DNA of 64,000 nucleotides, from the NCBI RefSeq assembly GCF_002967075.1, contig NZ_PUGE01000007.1:92696-156695 (forward strand). The letters are read 5' to 3'. Under the pieces are notes generated by a model, which saw nothing but the letters and a program-made list of their open reading frames with translations, made no database searches and had not been told where the DNA came from. This document shows positions 21,010 through 31,097 of this stretch, in pieces (position 1 is the first letter of the stretch; every line of letters begins with the position of its first letter). This DNA comes from Corynebacterium sp. J010B-136. GTDB lineage: Bacteria > Actinomycetota > Actinomycetes > Mycobacteriales > Mycobacteriaceae. A program made the translations under genes and the position numbers.

Positions 21010-22062
21010 TTAATTAGTGTGTGCCGTACGCACGTAGTTGATTAATAAATCATCGCCCAGCGCCAGAACCTGCCCGCGGGCAAAGCGCGCTGCGCCTTTC
21101 AACGTATTGGTCAACGGATGTGCCAAGACGGAAATTCCCTCACCTAGTAGGAGCGGCGCCTGGTAGACCTGCAGCCAATCCACCAGTCCTTGGTTGGCAA
21201 AGCCTGAGGCCAAACCTGCTCCGCCTTCGACGAGCACATCACGGGCGCCGGTGGCATAAAGCTCGGCCAGAGCTTCATCGATGGTGGCATATTGCTCAAA
21301 TCCAAGCCGGTTGAGATTAGACGCGGCATCGCCAGCGTCGGCAATATTGCGACGGCCAATGACAACGCGCCGTGGCTGATGTTCGCGTTGGGTGCCGTCT
21401 GGATAACGGGCAGTAAGCGATGGATTATCAATCAAGGCCGTGCCAGTGCCGATGATGATGGCATCGCGGTGTTCACGGTCAGCGTGGACATAGTCACGCG
21501 CCATTTCCCCAGTGATCCACTGGCTGGTGCCATCGGCAGCTGCAGTAAAGCCATCGATAGTCTGCGCAAATTTCAACGTAACGTGTGGACGCCCCAACTG
21601 CACGGACTTCAACCACGGAATAAGCGCATCCGGCACCCCCTCCGGACTTGGCAGCTGCTCGACGTTGATGCCGGCCTCGACAAGCACTTGTGCCCCGCCG
21701 CCCGCACTCGGATTCGGGTCGGAGTGTAAGAAAAAGACATCTTTGATGCCAGCGTCGATTAAAGCCTGCGTGCATGGCCCCGTGCGGCCAGTATGCCGGC
21801 ACGGCTCCAGCGTCACCACGGCGGTAGCGCCCTCGGTCTTGCCTGCGGCATCGGCTAGCGCTTGGACTTCTGCGTGCGCCCCGCCCACCGGCTGGGTTGC
21901 ACCGGTGCCCACAATCTCACCCGATGTCGAAATAATTACCGCACCCACCGGTGGATTCGGGCTGGTCGTCCCGCGCACTTCCCACCCTGCAGACATTGCG
22001 GTGCGCAACGCCTGCTCCACAATTGGAGCTACGGCCTGGTCTTCACCGGGGTTGCTATCCAT
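21010..22062 (-). CDS. ribD: bifunctional diaminohydroxyphosphoribosylaminopyrimidine deaminase / 5-amino-6-(5-phosphoribosylamino)uracil reductase
   Basis: Second and third steps of riboflavin synthesis. The N-terminal deaminase domain (about 1-150) has the zinc site HAEVQALA and EPCRHTGRTGPC. The C-terminal reductase has TLKFAQTIDGFTAA and VLVEGGAGLASGF. At 350 aa it is the normal length. ATG 22062 has AAGGGA upstream. It follows rpe by 18 nt and opens the rib gene block. No FMN riboswitch was recognised upstream. Confidence 0.96.
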   Translation of the reverse strand: MDSNPGEDQAVAPIVEQALRTAMSAGWEVRGTTSPNPPVGAVIISTSGEIVGTGATQPVGGAHAEVQALADAAGKTEGATAVVTLEPCRHTGRTGPCTQALIDAGIKDVFFLHSDPNPSAGGGAQVLVEAGINVEQLPSPEGVPDALIPWLKSVQLGRPHVTLKFAQTIDGFTAAADGTSQWITGEMARDYVHADREHRDAIIIGTGTALIDNPSLTARYPDGTQREHQPRRVVIGRRNIADAGDAASNLNRLGFEQYATIDEALAELYATGARDVLVEGGAGLASGFANQGLVDWLQVYQAPLLLGEGISVLAHPLTNTLKGAARFARGQVLALGDDLLINYVRTAHTN

Positions 22063-22080
22063 AATCCAGTAATCCCTTAA

Positions 22081-22761
22081 TTAGATGGTGGCCAAAGTTC
22101 GCAGGTTCTCTACCTCGGCTGCGCGGTCAGCTTGCTTAAAGATTGCCGAACCCGCCACGAATGCATCGCAGCCAGCTTCCGCGCTTTGCGCGATGGTGTC
22201 AGCAGAAATTCCGCCATCAATTTCGATGAGCGTATCTAAGCCTTGGTCATCGATAGCTGAGCGGAGCTTGCGCACCTTATCGAGCATCTCCGGCATAAAT
22301 TTCTGCCCGCCAAAGCCCGGTTCAACACTCATCACCAGAACTAAGTCAAAGTGCGAGAGCTTATCGAGCCACGGCTGGATTGGCGTATTCGGCTTAATGG
22401 AAAAACCAGCGCGAACGCCGAGCTTACGGATCTTAGCTGCCAGTGCAAGCGCTGCTGCCTCGTCTTCAACCGCCTCGACGTGGAAGATGATGCAATCTGC
22501 ACCTGCTTCAGCATAAGTTTCTACCCACTGTGCTGGCTCCTCGATCATCAAATGCACATCGAGAACCTGGTCGGTGATGCCGTCAACTGCCTTGGTGATA
22601 TCTGGACCAAAAGAGAGATTCGGGACGAAATGGCCGTCCATAATATCGACGTGAATCCATTCGGCATTAGCCACGGACTTCACCTCTTCACCTAAGCGTG
22701 TGAAATCCGCAGCCAAGATCGAAGGCGCGATAATTGGAGCACTAAAAGAGCTAGAAGTCAT
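22081..22761 (-). CDS. rpe: ribulose-phosphate 3-epimerase
   Basis: Interconverts ribulose-5-phosphate and xylulose-5-phosphate. TIM barrel with the diagnostic IAPSILAADFTRL start, HVDIMDGHFVPNLSFGPD (metal and catalytic residues) and MSVEPGFGGQKFMPE. Two starts are possible. ATG 22770 lies 1 nt from the rsmB stop, and ATG 22761 gives 226 aa beginning MTSSSFSAPIIAPS. The longer frame to 22818 overlaps rsmB and is unlikely. Ribulose-5-phosphate also feeds ribBA, which fits its place before the rib genes. Confidence 0.95.
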   Translation of the reverse strand: MTSSSFSAPIIAPSILAADFTRLGEEVKSVANAEWIHVDIMDGHFVPNLSFGPDITKAVDGITDQVLDVHLMIEEPAQWVETYAEAGADCIIFHVEAVEDEAAALALAAKIRKLGVRAGFSIKPNTPIQPWLDKLSHFDLVLVMSVEPGFGGQKFMPEMLDKVRKLRSAIDDQGLDTLIEIDGGISADTIAQSAEAGCDAFVAGSAIFKQADRAAEVENLRTLATI

Positions 22762-22771
22762 GCTGCCCATC

Positions 22772-24355
22772 TTAGGACTTTTTGCGCAACACAGCGAAGA
22801 ACATTGCATCCGTGCCATGGCGGTGCGGCCACATTTGCACAGACTTATGCTCGCCTACATCTCCCATGTCAGGAATCAAGTCATGAGCGTTGTCTTCCAC
22901 GATGTCTAGCTCCGCCACCGCGCGGTCGACGATGCTGCGGGTCTCGCGCAGATCTGGCGAACAGGTGGAGTACACAATTACCCCTCCTGGTCGAAGCAGG
23001 CCTACAGCGGATTCCAGCAATTCGAATTGGAGCTGCGTGAGCTCGGCAATATCAGACTCGGATTTACGCCAGCGCGCCTCTGGACGACGGCGCAAAGCGC
23101 CCAGGCCGGAACACGGGGCATCGACTAAAATGCGATCAAAACCTGGCTCAAGTCCTGGCTTGCGACCATCAGCAACGTGGACCCGGACCGGCAAATCGCC
23201 CACCGTCTTTTCCACCAGCTGCGCGCGATGCGAAGAGACTTCCACAGCATCCACGGTGGCGCCATCCATGCGCGCAAGCGAGCCCATCAGGGCCGCTTTT
23301 CCACCAGGGCCGGCGCATAAATCAAGCCAACGACCTTGATCCTCGCCATCGATGGGCGCTTCGACAACAGCACGCGCGATAAGCTGCGAACCCTCATCTT
23401 GCACTGCGGCAAGCCCCTGTTGCACAGGCTCTAGCTCTCCAGGATCACCGGATTCCATGTAGACGGCATAAGGCGAATACTTGCCTTCTTCAGAGCCAGT
23501 CATCAGCGCAAGTTCCTCGGCCGTAATCTCACCGGGGCGAGCAACTAAGTGCACGATAGGACGCTGCGAGTCGCCTTCCAATGCCGCTTCCAGTTCCCCT
23601 AGCCCCACAACGCGGGAGAAGGACTGCGCAATCCACTCGGGGTGCGCATGGCGAAAAGCAATCGCGGCAATCTCGCCGTCAGGAGTTAGCTGTTCCAGCA
23701 AGGACTGCGGGTTCGCGCGCGTAATGGAACGCATAATTCCGTTGACAAAGCCTTTAGCTTTTTCGTGCCCTGCTGCTTGCACAAGACGCACGGTAGTATC
23801 GACTGCCGCGTGCTGTTCAACACGGGTATACAGCAGTTGGTAGGTTCCCAAGCGCAGTGCATCCAGTACCTCCAGGGCAAGGGTGTCTAACCCGCGCGAG
23901 GAGTGCTTGGCGATGACCGCGTCGACCACACCTTCCGCACGCAAGGTGCCATAGGTTAATTCCGTAGCAAAGGCTGCATCCCGGCCATCGAGTTTATTAA
24001 CGCGTAGTGCCTTGGGCAGGGTTAAGTTGGCAAAGGCATCATCGCGGTGCACGCGCAGCAGCGTTTCATAGACCACTGCGCGCGGCAGGTCGACTCCAAC
24101 CGAGCCAGCGTTGCGCACAATATCTACTGTCTGGCGCTCGCGATTGCGGTTGGTGCCACGGGCCCCGCCCGCTCGGCTTCCACCCGTTCGGCTACCGCCT
24201 GCTCGGGCGCCGCCTGTGCGTTCGTGGCGGTCGTACTTGACCCGTTCACCGGAGGGTTTGCTCTGCGGTTTACTTTGGGGTTTCTTGCCACCTTGGGGTG
24301 TGCGTGCTTCTGAGCTATCGCCGGATTTGGACCGGGAGCGAAATCCACCACTCAT
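22772..24355 (-). CDS. rsmB: 16S rRNA (cytosine-C5)-methyltransferase RsmB/Fmu family with basic N-terminal extension
   Basis: SAM-dependent methyltransferase of the RsmB family (m5C967 of 16S rRNA in E. coli). After a NusB-like domain, the C-terminal catalytic domain shows the SAM site [35 protein letters not shown] with one catalytic Cys, and YSTCSPD with the second Cys. The first 85 or so residues are extra, low-complexity and basic, built from [13 protein letters not shown] repeats, likely disordered and RNA-contacting. Its ATG overlaps the fmt stop in an ATGA junction, so translation is coupled. Total 527 aa, longer than E. coli RsmB. Confidence 0.94.
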   Translation of the reverse strand: MSGGFRSRSKSGDSSEARTPQGGKKPQSKPQSKPSGERVKYDRHERTGGARAGGSRTGGSRAGGARGTNRNRERQTVDIVRNAGSVGVDLPRAVVYETLLRVHRDDAFANLTLPKALRVNKLDGRDAAFATELTYGTLRAEGVVDAVIAKHSSRGLDTLALEVLDALRLGTYQLLYTRVEQHAAVDTTVRLVQAAGHEKAKGFVNGIMRSITRANPQSLLEQLTPDGEIAAIAFRHAHPEWIAQSFSRVVGLGELEAALEGDSQRPIVHLVARPGEITAEELALMTGSEEGKYSPYAVYMESGDPGELEPVQQGLAAVQDEGSQLIARAVVEAPIDGEDQGRWLDLCAGPGGKAALMGSLARMDGATVDAVEVSSHRAQLVEKTVGDLPVRVHVADGRKPGLEPGFDRILVDAPCSGLGALRRRPEARWRKSESDIAELTQLQFELLESAVGLLRPGGVIVYSTCSPDLRETRSIVDRAVAELDIVEDNAHDLIPDMGDVGEHKSVQMWPHRHGTDAMFFAVLRKKS

Positions 24356-25338
24356 GCGAAAAATACCTCGCCGTCAATGTCGTTATCTTCGGAGTTATTC
24401 TTAGCTCCCTGACCGCGTCCCCAGTCAGCCGCGTTCATCATCTTCTTACCCACTGGCTGCAGCTCATCGATGCGCACAGGAGTTGAAGCCGTGCCAATGT
24501 AGACAGCCTTCTTCGTGATGTGTAGCTGGCCGGGTTCAAGATGCGGCAATTCGCCGAGTTCTTGCGCAGCAGCATGCAGCGGGCTGACTTTGCCAATTTT
24601 GATGCGGTCTTCCCCGTGCATTGTCCACGCCCCTGGGAAAGGTGAGTGCGCGCGGATGTGGCGGCCGACGGCAAAGTCAGGCTGGGTCCACGAAACACGT
24701 GCATCCTCAGTCGTGATTTTCGGAGCATAAGTTGGCTCGCCCTGCTGGGGCTGTGCCACCAACGTGCCTGATTCCAGCCCATCCATCGTCGCGACCATCA
24801 GCTGCGCACCGGACTGTGAGAGGCGCTCTAATAATGCGCCGGCAGTATCAACAGTTTGAATAGTCTCAGTCGTCGTGCCTAAGACAGGACCGGTGTCTAA
24901 GCCTTCTTCAATCAGAAAAGTAGTTGCGCCAGTGATGTCATCGCCAGCATTGATTGCTGCCTGCACAGGGGCTGCACCGCGCCATGCTGGCAGCAGTGAA
25001 AAGTGCAAATTAACCCAGCCGTGTCGGGCTACATCGAGCAGGTCCTTTGGCACCAAGTTGCCGTACGCCACAACGGGGATGGCATCGGGAGCAAGCTCTG
25101 TCAGACGCGCACGGATGCCGTCGCCATCTTCCGTGCCGGCTTTAAGCGTGGACGGCGTTAAGACCTCGATGCCGTGCTCAAGAGCTACTTCTTTGACAGG
25201 GCTGGGCACCATTTTGCGCCCGCGTCCCTTGCGCGCATCTGGGCGAGTAATAACGGCAACCACCTCATGTCCCGAGGCAATCAGCGCTTTTAAAGTAGGA
25301 ACAGCAGGTTCCGGGGTGCCAGCAAATACTAGCTTCAT
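24352..25338 (-). CDS. fmt: methionyl-tRNA formyltransferase
   Basis: Formylates initiator methionyl-tRNA with 10-formyl-tetrahydrofolate. Seen: [16 protein letters not shown], and the folate/catalytic signature [19 protein letters not shown] with the conserved Asn and His, then [19 protein letters not shown]. It is 328 aa with a C-terminal tRNA-binding domain. It lies 17 nt after def, the enzyme that later removes the formyl group. Its stop overlaps the rsmB ATG. Confidence 0.97.
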   Translation of the reverse strand: MKLVFAGTPEPAVPTLKALIASGHEVVAVITRPDARKGRGRKMVPSPVKEVALEHGIEVLTPSTLKAGTEDGDGIRARLTELAPDAIPVVAYGNLVPKDLLDVARHGWVNLHFSLLPAWRGAAPVQAAINAGDDITGATTFLIEEGLDTGPVLGTTTETIQTVDTAGALLERLSQSGAQLMVATMDGLESGTLVAQPQQGEPTYAPKITTEDARVSWTQPDFAVGRHIRAHSPFPGAWTMHGEDRIKIGKVSPLHAAAQELGELPHLEPGQLHITKKAVYIGTASTPVRIDELQPVGKKMMNAADWGRGQGAKNNSEDNDIDGEVFFA

Positions 25339-25355
25339 TATCTCTGGGTCGCTTT

Positions 25356-25865
25356 CTACTTGTTAAACCAGTCGGAATTGCGAATTTGCGACATCGCTTG
25401 CTTACGCTCATCGGCTTCTAGGCGGGAAAGAAATAGCACGCCATCCAAATGGTCAGTTTCATGCTGCACGCATCGCGCCATCAATCCGGAGACCACCATG
25501 CTTATCGGATTGCCGTGGACATCTTGGCCACTGACGGACACGGTTTCAAAACGCGTTGTGGGAGTGGAAATATCTGGGATGGATAGGCATCCTTCGATTC
25601 CCGTTTGGGTTTCTTCCCCGATTTCTTTCCACACCGGGTTGATAATCGCCCCGCGCATGCCGGATTCAGTATGGGAGCAGTCGTAGACGAAGATGCGCTT
25701 TAACAAGCCAATCTGGTTGGCGGCAAGGCCTACTCCCCCAGCCGCATCCATGGTTTCCAGCATGTCTTCAGCTAAATCTTCTAGAGCTTCATCAAACTCG
25801 GTGATTTCACTAGCGCGGGTGGTCAATACTGGGTCGCCGTATAGCCGGATTTCTCTAATGGTCAA
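25356..25865 (-). CDS. def: peptide deformylase
   Basis: Removes the N-formyl group from nascent proteins; metal-dependent. All three motifs are present: [17 protein letters not shown] (metal Cys) and QHETDHLDG (metal His pair with catalytic Glu). The frame is open to GTG 25877, but TTG 25865 gives the family-like start [14 protein letters not shown] and 169 aa; neither has a strong Shine-Dalgarno. It lies immediately before fmt in the same operon. Confidence 0.95.
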   Translation of the reverse strand: MTIREIRLYGDPVLTTRASEITEFDEALEDLAEDMLETMDAAGGVGLAANQIGLLKRIFVYDCSHTESGMRGAIINPVWKEIGEETQTGIEGCLSIPDISTPTTRFETVSVSGQDVHGNPISMVVSGLMARCVQHETDHLDGVLFLSRLEADERKQAMSQIRNSDWFNK

Positions 25866-25943
25866 GGTTCTTCGCACTTTCTCAGACTCGGTATCGCTTA
25901 GCCTCCCACAATAGTGAATCTCCTTAGCTCAAGTCGCATCAGC

Positions 25944-27977
25944 CTAGCCAATATTGATCGGGTCAACTTGGATACGCAGCGGTAGATCATCTTTACGTGC
26001 ACTCCGATTCGAATTAGCGGCACGAAGCGCTTTCCCCAGTTCCGATCTTGGCCCCAAAGGTGTTCGGATTAGCAGCCTTTGGGCAGGACCGAAGCGCTTG
26101 GTGTCGTATTCTCCCGGCAAGGATAGATTCTCCGGTAAAGGCACAGGTCCTAGGATTTCAGCGTGCTCGGGCAATTTCGCCGCTTCCAGAAAGTCATCTA
26201 AGGCTGCATTGGCGCCATCAATTGCAGCCATGTGCACTGCCGGCGGGAAACGTACTTCGCGGCGCGCAGCAAGTTCCATCTTCGCAAAGCCGACAACATC
26301 CCATCCCAAAAATGCGTCGATAATCGGCACCCCCGCATTCGCCGAGATCACAACGCTCCCGCCTTTCGACGACGGTGCCACCATCGTTGCCGCGGCCAGC
26401 CACTTAGCCAGGGCATCTTCGCCAGCACGTAAGTCCTGGCGATTGAGCAAGGCTCCTGCCCCCAGCAATAAAGCAGCACCATAGTAGGACTCGGTCTCAC
26501 CAACATTCTCAACACGGGGCTCCGCGCCCGGGGTCGCCACGACTAAAGCTGGCGCCATGGGTACTGTCTCAACTACCTTATTGCCGCCCGAGACAATAAT
26601 GCGGGTATTGGGAAAGATACGTCCGAGTTCTTCCGCGGTGCGTTCTGAACCCATGACGACCGCACGCAGGCGATTTGAACCGCATTCGCTACATTTGAAG
26701 CGAGTTTCCAATTTGCCACACCACGCACATGATGGCGTTGCTGCCTGTTCATGCGAATGTGGCAGCGACAATGGGCCGTTGCAGTGCCGGCAACGCGCGC
26801 GGGTAAAGCACTTAGCACACGCCAAGGTCGGCACATAGCCTTTGCGTGGGGACTGCACCAGCACCGGTTCCCCACGGTCAAGCGCACTTTTTACCGCTTG
26901 GTAAGCGCGCCCATCAAAAGATGTGGTACCGGAGGCGAGGTTGCGTGAAAAATTCAGTCCATAGGGGCCCACAGCGACCATCGACGGCATGCGTGTGCGC
27001 AAGGTGGATGCCGCTGCGACAAGGTCATGCGCCCAGCCGGAGCTGACCAGCAATTGAGTTTCTGCAGTGCGCGAATGGCCAACGATCAACAAGGATGCAT
27101 TTTCCTGGGCACTGCGTGTGGTGAGCACTTCGCGGCTGTGGACATAGGGAGCGCTGCGTTCGACGAGATTGTCATCGCCGTCATTAAAAATGACCGCCAA
27201 ACCTAGGTCTTTTACCGGTGCAAACGCTGCAGATTTCGTACCAATCACAATGCGTGCTTGGCCTACTAGAACCGCAAGGTAGCGCCGGTAGCGTGCCTGT
27301 GGACCTTGGGAGACATTCAAGACCGTCGCTTGCTTTGCGGAGACGTATTTACGAAAAGCGGCCTCAACTACATCGACATCGCTCTGATCAGGTACCACCA
27401 CGAGTACCCCGCGTCCGCTTTTGGCGACTTTGGTGCCAAGTGCTGCAATGGCCGCTGCCCAATCATCGCCAGGTGCTACCTGCCATGCGGCGCGTGCAGT
27501 GTTGCCTTCTAGAACAAAATCTACAAAAGACTCGCCAAATTGATACGCCGACCAAGAAGACAAGTCAGGTTCTGCGATCTCACCTAATTCTTCAAACGTC
27601 GTTTCCAGGTCCGCTTCTTCGGCCTTGGCATGCCGTGGTGGAATGGCAAAGCGGATGATATCTGAACGGGTGCCACCATAACGATTAGCAAGCGCGTCCA
27701 CCAAGCTCGCCAATTGTGGTGGATACACAGGAAACGGGGAAATCACCCGGTCAATGAAAGCTAAACGGCCCTCAAAGTCGGATTCGCTTAAGCGTTGGAT
27801 CAGGAGGGCATCGACAAGTCTGCCATTGAACCTAATGCGTACCCGCACCCCTGGCTGTGCTGCCTCGGAATCTTCTTCTGCAATCTGATAATCGAACAGC
27901 CGATCCAGGTGCGAGACCCCTAATAACGGCAATACCCGCACAACCGGTTTAGTGGTGGCGGGTATCTTCTTAAGCAT
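25944..27977 (-). CDS. priA: primosomal protein N' PriA, helicase-degenerate actinobacterial type
   Basis: Replication-restart family protein, 677 aa. The N-terminal 3'-binding domain is recognisable (VVRVLPLLGVSHLDRLFDYQ), and so are the zinc-binding Cys pairs CAKC, CRHC, CAWC and CSEC around residues 385-440. The expected Walker A (GxxGSGKT) is missing; the corresponding region reads APGDDWAAAIAALG. This agrees with the known loss of helicase motifs in mycobacterial and corynebacterial PriA, so the protein may be structural rather than a helicase. It lies 6 nt after metK. Confidence 0.92.
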   Translation of the reverse strand: MLKKIPATTKPVVRVLPLLGVSHLDRLFDYQIAEEDSEAAQPGVRVRIRFNGRLVDALLIQRLSESDFEGRLAFIDRVISPFPVYPPQLASLVDALANRYGGTRSDIIRFAIPPRHAKAEEADLETTFEELGEIAEPDLSSWSAYQFGESFVDFVLEGNTARAAWQVAPGDDWAAAIAALGTKVAKSGRGVLVVVPDQSDVDVVEAAFRKYVSAKQATVLNVSQGPQARYRRYLAVLVGQARIVIGTKSAAFAPVKDLGLAVIFNDGDDNLVERSAPYVHSREVLTTRSAQENASLLIVGHSRTAETQLLVSSGWAHDLVAAASTLRTRMPSMVAVGPYGLNFSRNLASGTTSFDGRAYQAVKSALDRGEPVLVQSPRKGYVPTLACAKCFTRARCRHCNGPLSLPHSHEQAATPSCAWCGKLETRFKCSECGSNRLRAVVMGSERTAEELGRIFPNTRIIVSGGNKVVETVPMAPALVVATPGAEPRVENVGETESYYGAALLLGAGALLNRQDLRAGEDALAKWLAAATMVAPSSKGGSVVISANAGVPIIDAFLGWDVVGFAKMELAARREVRFPPAVHMAAIDGANAALDDFLEAAKLPEHAEILGPVPLPENLSLPGEYDTKRFGPAQRLLIRTPLGPRSELGKALRAANSNRSARKDDLPLRIQVDPINIG

Positions 27978-27983
27978 AAGCGC

Positions 27984-29216
27984 TTATTCTACTGAAAGAC
28001 CTACTGCTTCACGAAGTGCGTCGACACGTTCCAAAGACTCCCACGGAAGAGCCAGGTCGGTGCGACCAAAGTGACCATAAGCAGCCGTTTGACGATAAAT
28101 CGGACGCAGCAAGTCCAAGTCCTTGATAATTGCTGCTGGGCGCAGGTCAAAGACCTTGGTGACGCCAGCCTGAATAGCGGCATCGTCAAGCCCGTGCTTA
28201 GCGGTGCCGAAAGTCTCAACGTACAAACCAACTGGCTTCGCGCGACCGATGGCGTAAGCCACCTGCACTTCTGCGCGGTCCGCCAGCCCTGCCGCGACGA
28301 TGGTCTTGGCAACCCAGCGCATTGCGTACGCTGCTGAGCGGTCAACCTTTGAAGGATCCTTACCGGAGAAAGCTCCGCCGCCGTGACGAGCCATGCCGCC
28401 GTAGGTATCAACAATAATCTTGCGGCCAGTAAGACCCGCATCCCCCATAGGACCGCCCAGGATAAACGATCCCGACGGGTTGACCAACAAGGTGGTGTCC
28501 TCGTTATAAAACTCTTCTAATCCAGCATCCTTGATAACCCACTCCACTACGTGCTCACGCAGCTGCGCAGCCAACCAGTTCTGAGTGATATCTGGATCGT
28601 GCTGGGTGGAAATCACCACGGTGTCTAATGCAACTGGAGTATCGCCGTCGTAGGCGAAGGTGACCTGAGTCTTGCCGTCTGGGCGCAGGTGTGGGACGAT
28701 TTCGCTCTTGCGAACCTGGGTCAGGCGACGGGACAAACGGTGTGCCACTGCAATCGGCAAAGGCATGTACTCTTCGGTCTCGTTGGTGGCGTAGCCAAAC
28801 ATCAAGCCCTGGTCGCCAGCACCCGCAATATCGTGCTCATCAAACTCGCCGCCATTGCGTGCCTCGGTAGAGGTGGTCACACCGTCACCGATTTCCTGTG
28901 ACTGCTCACCGATAGAGATGCTCACACCACAGGTGTTGCCATCAAAGCCCACATCGGAAGAGGTAAAGCCGATTTCACGCAGGGTGTTGCGCACCAGCGT
29001 CGGGATTTCTACGTAGCCGGTGGTGCTGACCTCACCCACCACGTGGACCTGACCTGTGGTCACCAAAGTTTCCACGGCCACGCGTGCGTTCGGGTCTTTG
29101 GCGATAAGTGCGTCTAAAACGGTATCTGAGATCGCGTCGCAGATTTTATCTGGGTGACCTTCGGTTACAGATTCACTGGTAAATAGGCGCTTTGAAGCCT
29201 CAGGAGTTGCAGTCAC
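27984..29216 (-). CDS. metK: S-adenosylmethionine synthetase
   Basis: Makes S-adenosylmethionine from methionine and ATP. Seen: [19 protein letters not shown] at the N-terminus, the [12 protein letters not shown] hexapeptide region, and the P-loop-like [16 protein letters not shown]. At 410 aa it is the usual actinobacterial length. GTG 29216 has AAGGA upstream. No SAM riboswitch could be recognised in the 111 nt between coaBC and metK. Confidence 0.98.
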   Translation of the reverse strand: MTATPEASKRLFTSESVTEGHPDKICDAISDTVLDALIAKDPNARVAVETLVTTGQVHVVGEVSTTGYVEIPTLVRNTLREIGFTSSDVGFDGNTCGVSISIGEQSQEIGDGVTTSTEARNGGEFDEHDIAGAGDQGLMFGYATNETEEYMPLPIAVAHRLSRRLTQVRKSEIVPHLRPDGKTQVTFAYDGDTPVALDTVVISTQHDPDITQNWLAAQLREHVVEWVIKDAGLEEFYNEDTTLLVNPSGSFILGGPMGDAGLTGRKIIVDTYGGMARHGGGAFSGKDPSKVDRSAAYAMRWVAKTIVAAGLADRAEVQVAYAIGRAKPVGLYVETFGTAKHGLDDAAIQAGVTKVFDLRPAAIIKDLDLLRPIYRQTAAYGHFGRTDLALPWESLERVDALREAVGLSVE

Positions 29217-29327
29217 TGGTTCCTTCTTGCGTTAGGATATTCGGTGTCTTACTTCAGTTAAACCGGCACCGGAAATAGAATTATTATGCGTCTGCCAATC
29301 GTAGACTAAGTGGTCTAGAGCGGCAAG

Positions 29328-30620
29328 CTACGCCCCTGCTTCATGGCGAATTTCATTCACGACATCCAAAATCTGCGCGGCCACTACTTGCTTAGTGCCG
29401 TGGGCAACCGTGCGTGGCTCCAGCTCTTCGGTTAAAATCCAGCCCTCATTGTTGACGTTGCCAAAGACTTTGCCTTCAGAGACATCATTGGCCATAAGTA
29501 CATCGCAGCCCTTGCGCTGGAATTTCGCTTGTGCCAGTTCCAATGGCGAGGATTTTTCATCCCCGGTTTCTGCTGCAAAGCCCACGATTGTGGTTTCCTG
29601 CGGAATCTCGCCCTGCTCGCGTGCTGCTACGAGGCCTTTCAAGATGTCCGGATTTTCAGTCATGTGCAGCGTGGACAAGGCATCATCATTGGTGCCCTTT
29701 TTCATCTTGGAAGACGCAACGGATGCTGGGCGATAGTCAGATACGGCTGCCGACATGATGACGATATCCGCATCGCGGGCGCGTGAGTCCATTTCCGCTT
29801 TGAGTTCCTGGGTGGAGACAATATTGACGATCTCCGCGCCCGAAGGAGTCTGCAGATCTACGGTATTGCCGGCGACAATGGTGACGTCCGCGCCGCGCTG
29901 TGCCGCAATTTCTGCCAGGGCGAATCCTTGCCTGCCTGAAGAGCGATTGCCAATAAAACGCACCGGGTCCAATTCTTCCTGCGTACCACCCGCGGAAATC
30001 AAAACCTTCAGACCTTGCCAGTCGTAATTGATATCAATCCCAGCCAACCGCGTCCGCACCAGTTCCGCGATCTGCTCTGGCTCTGGTAGACGCCCTGGGC
30101 CAGTATCTTTTCCGGTCAAGCGCCCATGTGCTGGTTCCATCACTGTGATCCCGCGCCGGCGCAAAGTAGCAACATTGTCCCGGGTTGCGGGGTTAAACCA
30201 CATCTCAGTGTGCATGGCTGGCACGACAATAACAGGACAGGTGGCAACTAAAACGGTGGCGGTGAGCAAGTCATCAGCCCGCCCTGCCGCAATGCGTGCG
30301 ATAACATCGGCGGTGGCAGGCGCAACCACCACTGCATCAGCATGCTGGCCGATATTAACGTGCTGCACTTCATCCACCGCGTCAAAAACCGTGGTGGATA
30401 CTGGGTGCCCGGATAACGCTTCAAAGGTAGCCGCACCCACGAAGTTCAATGCTGCCTCGGTGGGCACCACCCGCACATTATCACCATGTTCTTTCAGGTT
30501 GCGCACCAGATGCGCTGCCTTATAGGCGGCAATGCCTCCTGAAACCCCCACGACAATATTGCGCGGATGCTTCGAGGCTACGGAAGGGGTTTGTCCAGCT
30601 GGGTTCGCAGTTTCACTCAT
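29328..30620 (-). CDS. coaBC: bifunctional phosphopantothenoylcysteine decarboxylase / phosphopantothenate-cysteine ligase
   Basis: Two consecutive steps of coenzyme A synthesis. The N-terminal CoaC flavoprotein half starts VVGVSGGIAAYKAAHLVR and includes the catalytic His region HVNIGQHADAVVVAPATA. The C-terminal CoaB half has VLISAGGTQEELDPVRFIGN and SSGRQGFALAEIA. The frame extends upstream to 30692, but the sensible start is ATG 30620 (430 aa). No Shine-Dalgarno precedes it, and a TACTAT hexamer lies just 8 nt before it, which suggests a leaderless transcript. The gene follows rpoZ after two hairpins. Confidence 0.94.
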   Translation of the reverse strand: MSETANPAGQTPSVASKHPRNIVVGVSGGIAAYKAAHLVRNLKEHGDNVRVVPTEAALNFVGAATFEALSGHPVSTTVFDAVDEVQHVNIGQHADAVVVAPATADVIARIAAGRADDLLTATVLVATCPVIVVPAMHTEMWFNPATRDNVATLRRRGITVMEPAHGRLTGKDTGPGRLPEPEQIAELVRTRLAGIDINYDWQGLKVLISAGGTQEELDPVRFIGNRSSGRQGFALAEIAAQRGADVTIVAGNTVDLQTPSGAEIVNIVSTQELKAEMDSRARDADIVIMSAAVSDYRPASVASSKMKKGTNDDALSTLHMTENPDILKGLVAAREQGEIPQETTIVGFAAETGDEKSSPLELAQAKFQRKGCDVLMANDVSEGKVFGNVNNEGWILTEELEPRTVAHGTKQVVAAQILDVVNEIRHEAGA

Positions 30621-30628
30621 AATCAGCA

Positions 30629-30634
30629 ATAGTA
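30629..30634 (-). promoter_or_regulatory. candidate -10 element giving a leaderless coaBC mRNA
   Basis: TACTAT (minus strand, 30634 to 30629) lies 8 nt upstream of the coaBC ATG. This distance would place transcription start at or within a base or two of the start codon. There is no Shine-Dalgarno sequence for coaBC, which fits leaderless translation, common in corynebacteria. Confidence 0.4.
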
Positions 30635-30647
30635 CCGACAAAGAGCG

Positions 30648-30715
30648 AACCCCTGCCCCACTAGGAGCCCCAGAGTGCATGCGGTGATGCACCTGAAGTT
30701 AGTGGGTCAGGGGTT
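30648..30715. terminator. long inverted repeat between rpoZ and coaBC
   Basis: The arms AACCCCTG plus CCCACT (30648-30662) pair with AGTGGG plus CAGGGGTT (30701-30715), with one mismatch. A GTGCAT/ATGCAC stem closes the inner loop. On the plus strand it ends in TTTTAAAA; on the minus strand the tail is less T-rich. It probably reduces rpoZ read-through into coaBC. Confidence 0.5.
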
Positions 30716-30726
30716 TTAAAAGACGG

Positions 30727-30747
30727 CTTATCTTCTTAGAAGATAAG
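30727..30747 (-). terminator. short palindrome just after rpoZ
   Basis: CTTATCTTCT and AGAAGATAAG form a perfect 10-bp repeat around one central base, starting 2 nt beyond the rpoZ stop on the minus strand. It is followed by GCCGTCTTTTAAAA, so it looks like a weak terminator in tandem with the longer inverted repeat. Confidence 0.5.
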
Positions 30748-30749
30748 AA

Positions 30750-31055
30750 TTAGGAGTCGAGTCCTTCTTCGTGCTCGAGCAAGCCAGCCTCAATCTCGCG
30801 CAATGCGATAGACAGTGGCTTTTCGCCTTGTTCTGGTGTTACCAGTGGGCCGACAAATTCGAATACGCCTTCGTCCTGCTCTTGGTAGTAGCTGTTGATC
30901 TGACGCGCGCGCTTAGCTGCGAAGATCACGAGTGCGTACTTCGAGGAAACCTTCTCCAACAGTTCATCAATTGGTGGAGAGGTAATACCAATCGGCGTAT
31001 CGTACACCGGTTCTGGTTTGATCTCAGAATTAGCAGGGGTGGTCACGTTGGTCAC
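30750..31055 (-). CDS. rpoZ: DNA-directed RNA polymerase subunit omega
   Basis: Small RNA polymerase subunit that helps assemble beta-prime. Family features are [20 protein letters not shown] and [14 protein letters not shown]. The frame opens at GTG 31061, but AAAAGG (31061-31066) overlaps it and sits 5 nt before GTG 31055, giving 101 aa beginning with [13 protein letters not shown]. It follows gmk, an order (mihF-gmk-rpoZ) conserved in actinobacteria. Confidence 0.93.
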   Translation of the reverse strand: MTNVTTPANSEIKPEPVYDTPIGITSPPIDELLEKVSSKYALVIFAAKRARQINSYYQEQDEGVFEFVGPLVTPEQGEKPLSIALREIEAGLLEHEEGLDS

Positions 31056-31097
31056 ATGCACCTTTTCTAGAAGTTGGCTATAAATGTTTGATTATCT

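Noticed and set aside
22063..22080. FMN riboswitch before ribD
   Set aside because: The gap to rpe is only 18 nt and no RFN-element pattern was found upstream of rpe or the rib genes.
29217..29327. SAM riboswitch between coaBC and metK
   Set aside because: The sequence shows no SAM-riboswitch-type core or terminator arrangement.
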